A DNA stretch of 64,000 nucleotides. It comes from Rufibacter sp. XAAS-G3-1. Lineage in GTDB: Bacteria > Bacteroidota > Bacteroidia > Cytophagales > Hymenobacteraceae. Where the stretch lies: NCBI RefSeq assembly GCF_013623775.1, contig NZ_JABFAM010000007.1:124001-188000 (forward strand), in the 5' to 3' direction. How positions within the stretch are numbered: position 1 is the first letter of the stretch; each line of letters opens with the position of its first letter. Below are positions 1-8,196 of this stretch, one piece after another. Position numbers and translations under genes: made by a program. Below the pieces are notes generated by a model. That model did no database searches and was not told where the DNA came from. It worked only from the letters and a program-made list of their open reading frames with translations.

Positions 1-2
1 GG

Positions 3-386
3 CTTTCCCGCGCTGCGGATGAAGTACTGGTGGGCGCTTTCCTCAACGTGGGAGCCGTCGCCGACTATCTGCGCAAAGCCAATAAAGACGTAGTCGTGGT
101 CTGTGCGGGCTGGAAAGGCCTGTTCAACCTGGAAGACACCCTTTTTGCCGGTGCCCTGGCTGAACGCCTGGAGGGCGATTTCGAGTTAAACCATGACGCC
201 ACGCTGGCCGCCTACCACCTTTACCGAACCGCCAAACCAGACCTGCTGGGTTTCCTCTCCAAATCATCGCACGTGCAGCGGTTGGAACGCCTCCACATCT
301 TAAAAGACATTGAATTCTGCCTGCAGGAAGATACCTACACCGTAGTGCCGGTCTTGAAAGAAGATTTTTTGGTGCCGGCGGAGTAA
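3..386 (+). CDS. comB: 2-phosphosulfolactate phosphatase (C-terminal part)
   Basis: The gene enters from the left edge in frame from base 3, so only the C-terminal ~127 residues are present. The segment reading AFLNVGAVADYL, then VVVVCAGWKGLFNLEDTLFA, matches the ComB family, in which the C(A/S)G...LEDxLxAGA loop binds phosphate and Mg2+. ComB hydrolyses 2-phosphosulfolactate to sulfolactate. In bacteria without coenzyme M this probably serves sulfolactate or sulfonolipid-type metabolism, which is an inference. The gene ends TAA at 384-386 and is followed by about 900 bases of repeats, so no operon partner is visible downstream. The internal GTG at 30 is not the true start, because the frame stays open with family sequence to the window edge. 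Confidence 0.82.
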   Translation, partial: LSRAADEVLVGAFLNVGAVADYLRKANKDVVVVCAGWKGLFNLEDTLFAGALAERLEGDFELNHDATLAAYHLYRTAKPDLLGFLSKSSHVQRLERLHILKDIEFCLQEDTYTVVPVLKEDFLVPAE

Positions 387-395
387 GGTTCGGCT

Positions 396-560
396 AAGCG
401 CATGTTTACATTTGAGGTTTGCCGGCTCAACTAACCAGAGAAAGGTTCTGCGGAAGCGTTTTTTGAGCCGCGTAGCAGTGTTACGGGGCGACTTAACCGC
501 GAACGCAGGTTCTTTTTATGGCCGTTTGCAGCGCAAACCTGAAATGTAAACAAGCTCTAA
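396..560. repeat. R1 element, copy 1 (~165 bp, MITE-like)
   Basis: The ends are inverted relative to each other (GTTTACATTTGAGGTTTG at the left, GAAATGTAAACAAGCTCTAA at the right). The interior carries GAGAAAGGTTCTGCGGAAGC and GAACGCAGGTTCTTTTTATG, which recur at 9414-9578 and 48441-48604. No coding capacity is evident. Confidence 0.8.
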
Positions 561-684
561 AAGCGAAAGCCTGTTTTGCGGCCTTTTTGGGTGAATTACC
601 TGTAAAACGGGTGCATCCCGGGAGAGTGGGGTACGTGCGTCTTCCCGTCGCTAGAAGGATGAAGCGTAAGTGAGTAATACCACT

Positions 685-945
685 ATTGGTTCCTTTCTGC
701 GCTTTGATTTGGCTTCTTTGGAGAGATGAGGGGGGCATGGAATATGCTGTTCCCTTGGCTTGTCCGCTTTTTACGTGGGTGCAGGTGCGGCTCTTTGCAT
801 AGCTTCCGCTAAGCGCTCACGGCCGCGGGGCCCCGCCTTCCCCTCTCGCACTGCCCTTTCGGCCTGAGAAGTTCTCTTCTCTTAGCTGATGTTTTTTCAG
901 GGCCAAAAGCGAGGCGCGCTCGGGGAAGACTGGAACTGGGGAAAG
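685..945 (+). repeat. R2 repeat, copy 1 (~260 bp, GC-rich)
   Basis: It runs from ATTGGTTCCTTTCTGCGC to GGAACTGGGGAAAG and contains GCTCACGGCCGCGGGGCCCC. The same stretch recurs in the same orientation at 6252-6525, and its right half recurs inverted at 61700-61833. Short ORFs inside it are not conserved between copies, so it looks non-coding. Confidence 0.75.
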
Positions 946-988
946 GAACAGAGGTTTGCAGGTGAGCTCTTTTTATTTTAATTGGACT

Positions 989-1064
989 TACCATGGCGCG
1001 GATTTACTTGCGTGACTCTTGGTGTGACTGCAATAAGCCACGGAAGTAAATACGCGCCATGGTA
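989..1064. repeat. Inverted repeat, 21-bp arms
   Basis: TACCATGGCGCGGATTTACT at 989 is repeated inverted at 1044-1064 with one mismatch, enclosing a ~34-base loop. It follows the R2 copy and could be a separate hairpin element or the remnant of one. The rest of the 387-1297 gap holds only these repeats. Confidence 0.7.
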
Positions 1065-1229
1065 GCGGTTATTGGTTGTATTGCCTCCTATCCCCAACAA
1101 AGGCGTATTCCCCCCGCGGAGGGGTAGGTTTCGGCGCATCAATCATTCAATAGGGGTATAAGCAAGTTTCCCTAACTCGGCCAGAGGCCGATGGTAACCC
1201 ACACACGCGGGACGCGAGCGAGAGAAATC

Positions 1230-1284
1230 AAAGGCTTCCGTTTAGCGGCCGTTTCTTAAAAACAGCCGCTAAACGGAAGCCTTT
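1230..1284 (-). terminator. Hairpin terminator after the MazG-like gene
   Basis: Twenty-base perfectly complementary arms (1230-1249 and 1265-1284) surround a 15-base loop and lie 14 bases beyond the stop of the - strand gene. The arm and loop contain the CGTTTAG...AAACAGCCGCTAAACG pattern of the R4 palindrome family, so this terminator may be an R4 derivative. Confidence 0.75.
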
Positions 1285-1297
1285 TGTTTTAGAAGAG

Positions 1298-1624
1298 CTA
1301 CCGCAGCTTGGGGTTGTTCTGGTGGCGGTCTTTGTCGCGGGAAGTGCGTTTCTCCATGCCTTTGGCGAAGGCTTCCGTTAGGTTCACGCCCGTCTGGTTC
1401 GCCAGCGCGATGAGCACAAACAGCACATCGGCCATTTCTGCCCCCAGGTCTACCTCTTCATCACTTTTCTTGAACGACTGGTCGCCGTAGCGCCGGGCGA
1501 TGATGCGGGCCACTTCGCCTACTTCCTCGGTGAGGATGGCCAGGTTGGTCAGTTCAGAGAAATACCGGACGCCTACGTCTTTGATCCAGGTATCTACGGC
1601 TTGTTGGGCTTCTTCTAGGGTCAT
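1298..1624 (-). CDS. MazG-like nucleotide pyrophosphohydrolase
   Basis: This 108-residue protein starts MTLEEAQQAVDTWIKDVGVRYFSELTNLA and then carries the MazG-type EEVGEVAR and EEVDLGAEMADVLFVLIALAN segments. Their acidic residues (ExxE near 33-37 and ExxD near 69-73) coordinate Mg2+ in this all-alpha NTP pyrophosphatase superfamily. It probably hydrolyses non-canonical or damaged NTPs to NMP and PPi in the cytosol; the substrate cannot be read from sequence. I chose the ATG at 1624 over 1666 because the 14 extra residues come from a degenerate GAGTTCTGAG repeat typical of spacers here. It lies about 95 bases downstream of dtd on the same strand, possibly in one transcript. Confidence 0.82.
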   Translation of the reverse strand: MTLEEAQQAVDTWIKDVGVRYFSELTNLAILTEEVGEVARIIARRYGDQSFKKSDEEVDLGAEMADVLFVLIALANQTGVNLTEAFAKGMEKRTSRDKDRHQNNPKLR

Positions 1625-1719
1625 CTTTTTTAGTTCTGAGTTCTGAGTCAGGAGTTCTGAGTCCAATTTTTACTCTACAATTCTAATCACTAACAACCAA
1701 TCACTGTCAACTGACCCGC

Positions 1720-2172
1720 TTACTCCCGGTTCTGCGAGTCAATGGTGATGGTGATGGGGCCGTCGTTGACGAGGGCCACTTTCATATCGGCGCCGAAGAT
1801 GCCGGTGGGCACGGGTTTGCCTAGTTCCTGCGCCAGTAGTTGGTGAAACTGTTCGTAGAGCGGGATGGCCACGGCGGGCGGGGCGGCGTTGAGGTAGGAG
1901 GGGCGGTTGCCTTTCTTGGTGAGCGCATACAGCGTGAACTGGCTAATGAGCAGGATGCCGCCGTTCACGTCTTGCACGCTCAGGTTCATCTTGTCCTCGG
2001 CGTCAGAGAAAATCCGGAGCTGGGCAACCTTTTTGGCCATCCAGGAAAGGTCTTCCGGGGTATCTGTTGAGGTGAAGCCCGCCAGTACCAAGAGGCCTTG
2101 CTCAATTTGTCCGGTAACGGTTCCTTCAATGGTGACAGATGCCTGGGACACCCGCTGTAGCACGACGCGCAT
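1720..2172 (-). CDS. dtd: D-aminoacyl-tRNA deacylase
   Basis: DTD removes D-amino acids (and Gly from tRNA-Ala) mischarged onto tRNA, acting in the cytosol as a homodimer. The 150-residue length is normal. It starts MRVVLQRVSQASV as the family does, has the SQFTL active-site motif at 77-81 and the cross-subunit Gly-Pro motif in NDGPITITID at about 136-145. The ATG overlaps nothing. Its promoter should lie in the 230 bases shared with the divergent gene at 2402. The MazG-like gene follows it on the same strand. Confidence 0.95.
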   Translation of the reverse strand: MRVVLQRVSQASVTIEGTVTGQIEQGLLVLAGFTSTDTPEDLSWMAKKVAQLRIFSDAEDKMNLSVQDVNGGILLISQFTLYALTKKGNRPSYLNAAPPAVAIPLYEQFHQLLAQELGKPVPTGIFGADMKVALVNDGPITITIDSQNRE

Positions 2173-2375
2173 ATTCTCTGAATTGGTTTAATTGGTTTGC
2201 CGTTGGTTTAAGCGAATTTTCAGGAAAAGAAGCAAAAAACCATTCACTCCTTCTCTCATTCCCTCAAGCACTCAATCCCGAAGCGGCAAGTTAAAAAGAA
2301 AACCCGCAGCCAAGGCCGTGTACCGCACATTCTTCAAATTCTACAGAGCGAACGCTGAAACGGTGGTTTTTCCGT

Positions 2376-2383
2376 TATTTTTG
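2376..2383 (+). promoter_or_regulatory. Probable -7 box for the 2402 gene
   Basis: TATTTTTG fits the Bacteroidota -7 consensus TAnnTTTG and sits 18 bases before the start codon. No clear -33 TTTG was found at the expected distance. Confidence 0.4.
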
Positions 2384-2401
2384 TATTCCTAACTTTCATG
2401 G

Positions 2402-5104
2402 ATGTCGAAAAAGACGATTTATTGGCTGTGCGGTGTGGTGCTTCTGCTGGCACTGGGCTACTATGGGTATTCTAAATGGACGGCCGCCCGGGAAAAGGTG
2501 AGCCTCTGGACGCTGGTGCCCGACGATGCCGTCTTTGTGGTGGAAACCAACAACGCGCCGCGCCTCCTGGATCATTTGCAGCAGACCGATATGTGGGCCA
2601 CCGTGTCCAGAATGCCGTTTGTGCTGCGCATGGAAGACCCCCTGGCCTTGCTGGACAGCCTTTCTGGGGGGCAGAAGCAACTCCGTAATTTCCTCACCAA
2701 AAAGAACGTGCTGGTTTCCATGCACGTGCTGGGCCGCACAGAGAATGAGTTGATTTATTACGTGCCCGTCAACACTGTAGCGCAGCACCGCTACATCCGC
2801 ACGTTGGTAGAGAACCTGGGCAAATCTGGGGTGTACCGCCAAGAGGTGCGCGATTACCAGGGCTTCCAGATCACCGACATCATCCACCGCGACAACGGCA
2901 ACAATCTTTCGTATTTCAGTTATCATAACAACCTGGTCATCAGCCCTAACTCTGTGCTGGTGGAAGAGGTGATTAGAAAAATAAACCGCGGGCAGCTGGA
3001 GTCACCGGCCAAAGACTACGAGAACACCAATTACCTGAGTCAGAATGATGTGTACGCCAACGTTTTCATCAACTACCGGCACGTGCCCGATTTGTTGGGT
3101 GTTTTCCTGAAGAAAGACCTGCTGGAAGACGTGAATCTGCTCAGCAGCCTTTGCCGCAACAGCATGCTGCAACTCAAGCTGGAAAACAACCGGCTGTTCA
3201 TGAACGGTTTCTCCAATCCAGAGACGGTAGAAGGTTCTTTGTACAACAGAATTCAAGGGCACGAGGCCAAAACGTTCAACCTGCGCGAGGTACTGCCGGT
3301 GCGGGCGGCCATTGTGCTGCACATGGGCCTGAACAAAATGAATTCCCTCCGGAAAAATCCCGGCCCGCCAGAAGGTTCTTTTCTGGATTCTTTGTCCGGT
3401 TCTTTTGTGGGCGAGTTGGGCCTTTGTTACCTGGAAGCCTATGACACCAAGTCCAGCCCCGAGAAGGTTCTGTTTGCGCAGTCCGCTAACCCGCGTTTCA
3501 CGCAGGAAATGCTGAACCGCCTGCAACCTGGCCAAACCATGGGCACCGTTGAAAAGCACGGTACGCACACCATCCGGTTGCTCACCGCCCGCGAACTGCC
3601 CCAGCAACTGTTCGGCGACGTGTTCAAAGGCTTTGAGCAGACGTATTACACCACCCTGCAGAACTACATCCTGTTCACCGATGACGTAGCCACCATGCGG
3701 TCTCTGCTCACCGAGGTGGAGGAAGGCAAAGTCTGGAGTAAGTCTGAGGCCCTGGAGCCGTTTCTGAATGAATCGCAGCAGAAAGACAACCTGGGCCTGT
3801 TCGTGAATACCAGCCATGCCTGGAACCTGCTGTTGCGTTCCATGAGCCCGCAGAAACAGGGAAGCCTGCTCAGTAACAGCACCATTGTCAAGAAATTCAA
3901 CTATCTCAGTGTCCAGTTCAGTGCCCAGGGAAAACAGTATTACACTAGTTTCCTGCTGCGGCACCAGGAAGAATCAAGGGTGAAAGCGGTGTTGGCGAGC
4001 CAGGGCATCAGGCAGGAAGAAACCTTTGATTTCAAGAGCCGCCTCATCTCCCCGCCGTTCCTGACGCAGTTTGCGGTAGACAACAGTAATGAAGTAGTGG
4101 TGCAGGACTCAGCGTTGGTGCTGTACGGCATAGGCACAGACAAAGGCCGCCACAACTGGAGCGATACGCTTTCTTCACGGGTAATGGGGCCGGTGCTGCA
4201 ATATCCGTACGGCGCAGACAAACGCCCCAAATACTTCTTCGCCACCACCAACAGCCTGCATTGCATGGACAAGAACGGGGCAGAGGAAGAGAACTTTCCG
4301 TTCACGCTCGGCGATTCCATCAGGCTGCAGCGCCTCACCGTCTTTGACTACGACAAAACCGGCGATTACCGGCTGGCCGCCGATGATAACCTGGGCAATC
4401 TTTTCATTCTGGACATGCAGGGGAACCTACAGCCGGGCTTTAACCCCATGCGCCTGGACAGCCGTCTGGCCGCCCCGCCCCAGCACGTAAAAGTGAACGG
4501 CCGCAATGTGGTACTGGCGGTGCTGGAGAATGGGTACATCCACGCCTTCGGGACGCAGGGCGAGCCGTACCCGGGCTTCCCCATCAACCTGAACGCCAAC
4601 CTCCGCTCGGGGCTTTTCCCTAAAGTGGGCATTTCGTTCCGGCGCTCGCTGTTCACCACCGTAACCCAAGATGGCCAGGTGATCACGTTTGACTTAACCG
4701 GTGAGGTCACCAAGCGCGAGCAGCTTTTACGCCCAGACCGCCGCAGCACGTTCCAACTGGTGCCCGAGGCAGGAGGGAAGTCCTTTATCATCGCCCGCTC
4801 AGACCCCGGCCGGGTGGCTTTGTTCGGGCAGGACGGGAAACTCCTGCTAGACCGCCGCTTTGTGACGGCATCGGCCAAAGAAGTGCAGTATTACCATTTC
4901 GGCGGAGACCGCAAGCTGTACGTGATTTGGGAAACCGGCCCGCGCAAAGCGTATCTGTTTGATGTGCAGGCCCAACCTTTAGGGAAAGAGCCCCTTACTA
5001 CCAGCTACCCGGTAACCGTGCGCTACAACGAGGTGCAAAACCAATACACCATTTTCTCTACCCACCACAAGCTTCTGCAGAAAACGGTGGTGCAAGGCCG
5101 CTAG
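2402..5104 (+). CDS. Membrane-anchored DUF3352-like protein with C-terminal propeller-type repeats
   Basis: The 900-residue product has an uncleaved N-terminal membrane segment (residues 5-23, YWLCGVVLLLALGYYGYSKW) and a long periplasmic region. Residues ~35-560 resemble the DUF3352-type fold (WTLVPDDAVFVVETNNAPRL, then FVGELGLCYLEAYD). Residues ~600-890 contain short repeated blades such as DNLGNLFILDMQGNLQPGF and ENGYIHAFGTQGEPYPGF, as in beta-propeller or VCBS-type domains. No catalytic motif is seen and no specific function can be given; a scaffold or binding role at the envelope is an inference. An ATG at 2398 is out of frame. It is divergent from dtd and has a long repeat-filled spacer downstream. 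Confidence 0.72.
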   Translation: MSKKTIYWLCGVVLLLALGYYGYSKWTAAREKVSLWTLVPDDAVFVVETNNAPRLLDHLQQTDMWATVSRMPFVLRMEDPLALLDSLSGGQKQLRNFLTKKNVLVSMHVLGRTENELIYYVPVNTVAQHRYIRTLVENLGKSGVYRQEVRDYQGFQITDIIHRDNGNNLSYFSYHNNLVISPNSVLVEEVIRKINRGQLESPAKDYENTNYLSQNDVYANVFINYRHVPDLLGVFLKKDLLEDVNLLSSLCRNSMLQLKLENNRLFMNGFSNPETVEGSLYNRIQGHEAKTFNLREVLPVRAAIVLHMGLNKMNSLRKNPGPPEGSFLDSLSGSFVGELGLCYLEAYDTKSSPEKVLFAQSANPRFTQEMLNRLQPGQTMGTVEKHGTHTIRLLTARELPQQLFGDVFKGFEQTYYTTLQNYILFTDDVATMRSLLTEVEEGKVWSKSEALEPFLNESQQKDNLGLFVNTSHAWNLLLRSMSPQKQGSLLSNSTIVKKFNYLSVQFSAQGKQYYTSFLLRHQEESRVKAVLASQGIRQEETFDFKSRLISPPFLTQFAVDNSNEVVVQDSALVLYGIGTDKGRHNWSDTLSSRVMGPVLQYPYGADKRPKYFFATTNSLHCMDKNGAEEENFPFTLGDSIRLQRLTVFDYDKTGDYRLAADDNLGNLFILDMQGNLQPGFNPMRLDSRLAAPPQHVKVNGRNVVLAVLENGYIHAFGTQGEPYPGFPINLNANLRSGLFPKVGISFRRSLFTTVTQDGQVITFDLTGEVTKREQLLRPDRRSTFQLVPEAGGKSFIIARSDPGRVALFGQDGKLLLDRRFVTASAKEVQYYHFGGDRKLYVIWETGPRKAYLFDVQAQPLGKEPLTTSYPVTVRYNEVQNQYTIFSTHHKLLQKTVVQGR

Positions 5105-5147
5105 TAAGTTTGCCTTATCAGAAATTCCCGGGCTTTGGGGTGACTTC

Positions 5148-5185
5148 CGTTTTGAGGCTGATTTAGGGAAAACGGGCCGGAAACG
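5148..5185. repeat. R4 palindrome after the 2402 gene
   Basis: CGTTTTGAGGCTG at the left pairs imperfectly with CGGGCCGGAAACG at the right. It starts 44 bases past the stop codon. Confidence 0.6.
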
Positions 5186-5188
5186 CGC

Positions 5189-5221
5189 AAACCTGTGAGG
5201 TCTTGGGGACCTCACAGGTTT
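5189..5221. repeat. AAACCTGTGAGGTC palindrome, copy 1
   Basis: Fourteen-base arms AAACCTGTGAGGTC/GACCTCACAGGTTT enclose a 5-base TTGGG loop. The same hairpin recurs at 27734-27768, again directly beside an R4 palindrome. Confidence 0.75.
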
Positions 5222-5229
5222 CCAAGACC

Positions 5230-5331
5230 GCTCTTTCGGAGTTCCACTCTCCTTCTTTTGCCCGTGGTTCCCGGCAGAGGGTAACTCGGCAACAGCTTGC
5301 TTCCGGAGTGGAACTCCCGAACAGCAAGGGT
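5230..5331. repeat. R3 core, copy 1
   Basis: This copy has CGGAGTTCCACTC, TTCTTTTGCCCGTGG, GGCAACAGCTTGCTTCCGGA and GTGGAACTCCCGAACAGC, the interior modules of R3, but lacks the CTTGTAGGG ends. It is probably a degraded or core-only copy. Confidence 0.65.
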
Positions 5332-5342
5332 TTTGCTAAGGT

Positions 5343-5379
5343 GTTTTTGGGCTGTTTTGCGGAAAACAGGCTCTAAACG
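5343..5379. repeat. R4 palindrome before yceI
   Basis: GTTTTTGGGCTGTTTT and AAAACAGGCTCTAAAC form the two arms around GCGG. Confidence 0.65.
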
Positions 5380-5510
5380 CGCAAACCCGCTTCCCTGGCC
5401 TGTTCCCGATACAGCGGAAGGAAATTGACTCGTCGGCCATTCCTATCGTTTGGTTTGTTAAGGGACAGAGCCAGCAAAGGAGGCTGGGAAATATTTTTTT
5501 AAAAACTATA

Positions 5511-5539
5511 TGTATATACATTAATTGTCTATACATTTG
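5511..5539 (+). promoter_or_regulatory. yceI promoter with operator-like palindromes
   Basis: TACATTTG at 5532-5539 matches the -7 box TAnnTTTG. Immediately upstream lie the perfect palindrome TGTATATACA (5511-5520) and a related half (TGTCTATACA, 5527-5536). The two are spaced like a tandem dimer site, and the second overlaps the -7 box. MarR/OhrR-type repressors bind such AT-rich palindromes. The regulator itself is not in this window. Confidence 0.55.
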
Positions 5540-5567
5540 CATCACTTAAACAGTAAGTCAAAAAGAA

Positions 5568-6161
5568 ATGAAACTAAGAAACACTGTATTGGCTGCGCTG
5601 GTAGCGTTGGTCACATTCGCCTTCGCCGGTAAAGGCGTGGAGTACAAAGTTGTGAAAAACCAGTCTAAAGTGAGCTGGAAAGGCACCAAGGTGACGGGTG
5701 AGCACGCAGGCGCGATCAGCATTGCTAGTGGTCAGCTCAGCAGCGATGGCAAGAACATCTTGGGAGGTTCTTTTGACATTGACATGAACTCCATCACTTG
5801 CTCAGACATCACAGACCCTAAGAGCAACCAGGATCTGGTGGGCCACCTGAAGTCAGATGATTTCTTCGGGACGGCTAAGCATCCGAAGGCTACGTTGGTG
5901 CTCACGAAAGTTACCCCCACCAAAACCAAGGGCCAGTACCTGGTGAACGGTGATTTGACCATCAAGGGCATCAAGAAACCGGTTCAGTTCCCGGCTACCA
6001 TCACGCACGCTGGAAACCAGATCAAAGCCAAAGCCAACATCAAAGTGGACAGAACCAAATATGACATCAAGTACGGTTCAGGCTCTTTCTTTGACAACCT
6101 GGGCGACAAAGCCATCAGCAACGAGTTTGACTTGAATGTTGATTTAGTGGCTCAGAGGTAA
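5568..6161 (+). CDS. YceI family periplasmic protein
   Basis: The 197-residue protein has a signal peptide (MKLRNTVLAALVALVTFAFAG, cleavage after about residue 20) and then the YceI lipocalin-like beta-barrel. Family landmarks include KVSWKGTKVTGEHAGAI, the LVGHLKSDDFFGTAKHPKATL block (residues ~90-110) and GDLTIKGIKKPVQFPATI. Such barrels bind isoprenoid lipids in the periplasm and are often induced under stress or by MarR-family regulators. The gene stands alone with an operator-like promoter and a clear terminator, so it is monocistronic. The exact ligand is unknown. Confidence 0.92.
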   Translation: MKLRNTVLAALVALVTFAFAGKGVEYKVVKNQSKVSWKGTKVTGEHAGAISIASGQLSSDGKNILGGSFDIDMNSITCSDITDPKSNQDLVGHLKSDDFFGTAKHPKATLVLTKVTPTKTKGQYLVNGDLTIKGIKKPVQFPATITHAGNQIKAKANIKVDRTKYDIKYGSGSFFDNLGDKAISNEFDLNVDLVAQR

Positions 6162-6184
6162 GTTGATTTCAGAAAATACCTTTC

Positions 6185-6227
6185 AAACAAAAAGGCTATG
6201 CTCTACAAGGGTATAGCCTTTTTGTTT
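6185..6227 (+). terminator. Rho-independent terminator of the yceI gene
   Basis: AAACAAAAAGGCTAT and ATAGCCTTTTTGTTT form a strong stem with an ~11-base loop and a T-rich tail, 24 bases after the stop codon. Confidence 0.85.
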
Positions 6228-6251
6228 GTACAGATCGAATTTTATTCTACA

Positions 6252-6525
6252 ATTGGTTCCTTTCTGCGCTTTGGCCTCTGCCTGGTACTGGCTTCTTTAG
6301 AGCGATTGGCAGGTGCATGCAATCTGCTGTTCCCTGGCTTGTCTGCTTGTTGCGTGGGTGCAGGTGCTGTGTTGTTTCATAGTTTCCGCTAAGCGCTCAC
6401 GGCCGCGGGGCCCCGTCTTCCCCTCTCGCACTGCCCTTTCGGCCTAAGAAGTTCTCTTCTCTTAGCTGAGGTCTGTCTATGGCCAAAAGCGAGGCGCGCT
6501 CGGGGAGGACGGGAACTGGGGAAAG
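6252..6525 (+). repeat. R2 repeat, copy 2
   Basis: It is in the same orientation as 685-945, with the same boundaries (ATTGGTTCCTTTCTGCGC to GGGAACTGGGGAAAG). It carries a few substitutions and small indels, so it is an old duplication. Confidence 0.78.
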
Positions 6526-6601
6526 TACTTGTAGAGACCAGGCCGTGCCTTCTCTTACACGCATTCCTGTCTCCTGCAAAGGCGTATTCCCCTGCTCAGA
6601 A

Positions 6602-6816
6602 CTAATCTTGTAGGGAAAATTTCTTTTCTTGCTGTTCGGGAGTTCTACTCCCAAACCTGCCTGCTGCGGAGTTCCACTCCGCCGGGAGCCACGGGTAAAA
6701 GAAGGGGAGTGGAACTCCCCGGCAGCTTGCTTCTGGAGTGGAACTCCAGAAGAGCGGCTTAGTTTTATGGAAGTTTCAGAAACTAAATAGCCGCTCATTT
6801 TTCCCTACAAGATTAG
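6602..6816. repeat. R3 element, copy 2, with 18-bp inverted ends
   Basis: CTAATCTTGTAGGGAAAA at the left is repeated perfectly inverted at 6799-6816. Inside are GTTCGGGAGTTCTACTCCCAA, GCGGAGTTCCACTCCGC and TTCTGGAGTGGAACTCCAGAA palindromes and a further AGCGGCT...AGCCGCT pair, so the whole unit can fold as a branched cruciform. This is the best-preserved copy and defines the ends of the family. Confidence 0.8.
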
Positions 6817-6902
6817 GCTCGGAGGGGTAGGGATGGGTTCTGCACGCATTCCCATCTGCTTATCATTTCAATAATGGTATGAACGTGAACCTTCTTTTAA
6901 GG

Positions 6903-6940
6903 CGTTTACAGGCTGATTTCCTGAAATCAGGCCAAATACG
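6903..6940. repeat. R4 palindrome after corA
   Basis: CGTTTACAGGCTGATTTC and GAAATCAGGCCAAATACG face each other around CT, 20 bases beyond the corA stop on the - strand. It could terminate corA. Confidence 0.68.
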
Positions 6941-6959
6941 GACTTCGCCTAGGAGAAAT

Positions 6960-8087
6960 TTATTGGTTGGTGAGCCAACCTTTGCGGTAAAAGTAATAAA
7001 CCATGCCAGATACGATGAGCCCCATAATGCCTAGCAAAGTAACGTAGCCGTAGGGATGATACAGTTCGGGCATGTTGAGCGGGTTGATGCCGCCCCTGGG
7101 GTTTTCGCGCGAGAAGTTCATGCCGTACAGCCCCACAATAAAGCTTAAGGGGATGAAGATGGTGGAGATGATGGTTAAGACTTTCATGACCTCGTTCATG
7201 CGGTTGCTTACGTTGGACAGGTACAGGTCTGTAAGGCTGCTGGTGATCTCCTTGTAGTTGTCTACCAGGTCAATGAGCTGTACGGCGTGGTCATAGATGT
7301 CTTTGAAGTAGATTTTGAGGTCATGCGGAATAAGCTGCTCGTCCATGCGCAGAATTTCGTTGATCTTATCCCGCTCTGGCCAGACAATACGGCGTATTTT
7401 CACTACTTCGCGCTTGAGATCCAGAATCTGGCTCAGCAGTTTTTTGCTGGGGTTCTCGAACAGGCAGTCTTCCAGTTCCTCGGCATACTCGCCCAGTTGG
7501 GCCATGGCCGGGAAATAATGATCCAGCACTACGTCCATGATGGCATAGGCCACATACATGGCAGACTTCTTCCGGATAGACCCTTTGCCCACCTTGATCC
7601 GTTCGCGGAGCGGGTCTAGGCAATCTTCGTAGTCGCTTTGGAAGGTGAGCACGTAGTTGGGGCCGGTGAAGAGGGAGAGTTGGTCATCGTCCAGCTCGTG
7701 CCCGGGCGTGAACGCGATCATGCGGGACACAATGAACAGGCGGTTATGGTCTTCCTCTACCTTGGGCCGCTGGTAGTCATTGATCACATCTTCCATCTGT
7801 AGGGGATGGATCTGGAAGTCGGCCATAATGCGCTCCAGCAGCTTAATACTGCCGTAGCCGCGCACGTCAATCCAGTGCCGCGCGTGCGGAGCTTGGTGGA
7901 ACGCTTCCAGCAGAGTGTCATAGTCGGCGAACTCCCGGGATTCATGCAGGTTTTCGTCAAAAGAGACCAGAAACAGCCGGGGGGGCAGCGCCTGCGCCGA
8001 GATGGTCAACGAGCCGGGCTTTTGGCCAACGCTTCTTTCCAAGATACTCTTGGTGGGCTGTTTAGAAAGAATGGGAGGAATGCGCAT
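6960..8087 (-). CDS. corA: Magnesium/cobalt transporter CorA
   Basis: CorA is a pentameric inner-membrane channel for Mg2+ (and Co2+/Ni2+). The 375-residue protein has the long cytosolic funnel domain (HWIDVRGYGSIKLLERIMADF at ~93-113, then the QMEDVINDYQRPK loop) and two C-terminal membrane helices. The first ends in the diagnostic YGMNF motif (~residues 323-327) and the second is YVTLLGIMGLIVSGMVYYFY. A basic tail follows (RKGWLTNQ). The gene appears monocistronic. Confidence 0.95.
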   Translation of the reverse strand: MRIPPILSKQPTKSILERSVGQKPGSLTISAQALPPRLFLVSFDENLHESREFADYDTLLEAFHQAPHARHWIDVRGYGSIKLLERIMADFQIHPLQMEDVINDYQRPKVEEDHNRLFIVSRMIAFTPGHELDDDQLSLFTGPNYVLTFQSDYEDCLDPLRERIKVGKGSIRKKSAMYVAYAIMDVVLDHYFPAMAQLGEYAEELEDCLFENPSKKLLSQILDLKREVVKIRRIVWPERDKINEILRMDEQLIPHDLKIYFKDIYDHAVQLIDLVDNYKEITSSLTDLYLSNVSNRMNEVMKVLTIISTIFIPLSFIVGLYGMNFSRENPRGGINPLNMPELYHPYGYVTLLGIMGLIVSGMVYYFYRKGWLTNQ

Positions 8088-8167
8088 GTGGGTTCTGGGA
8101 ATAGACGTAACCGGGTAAGCTGGACTTGATACGTAAACCGGAAAGGTAGGGATAAACCTGCTTCGGC

Positions 8168-8196
8168 GCTATTTTTTGGAAAACAGGGCTAAAACG
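8168..8196. repeat. R4 palindrome, shortened, after the IMPACT gene
   Basis: GCTATTTTTTGGAAAACAGG then GCTAAAACG keeps the right arm but has lost most of the left. It abuts the stop codon region of the 8197-8808 gene. Confidence 0.45.

Noticed and set aside
493-994. Open frames of 81 and 61 codons on the - strand
   Set aside because: They lie in R1 and R2 repeats, and the frames are not kept in the other copies.
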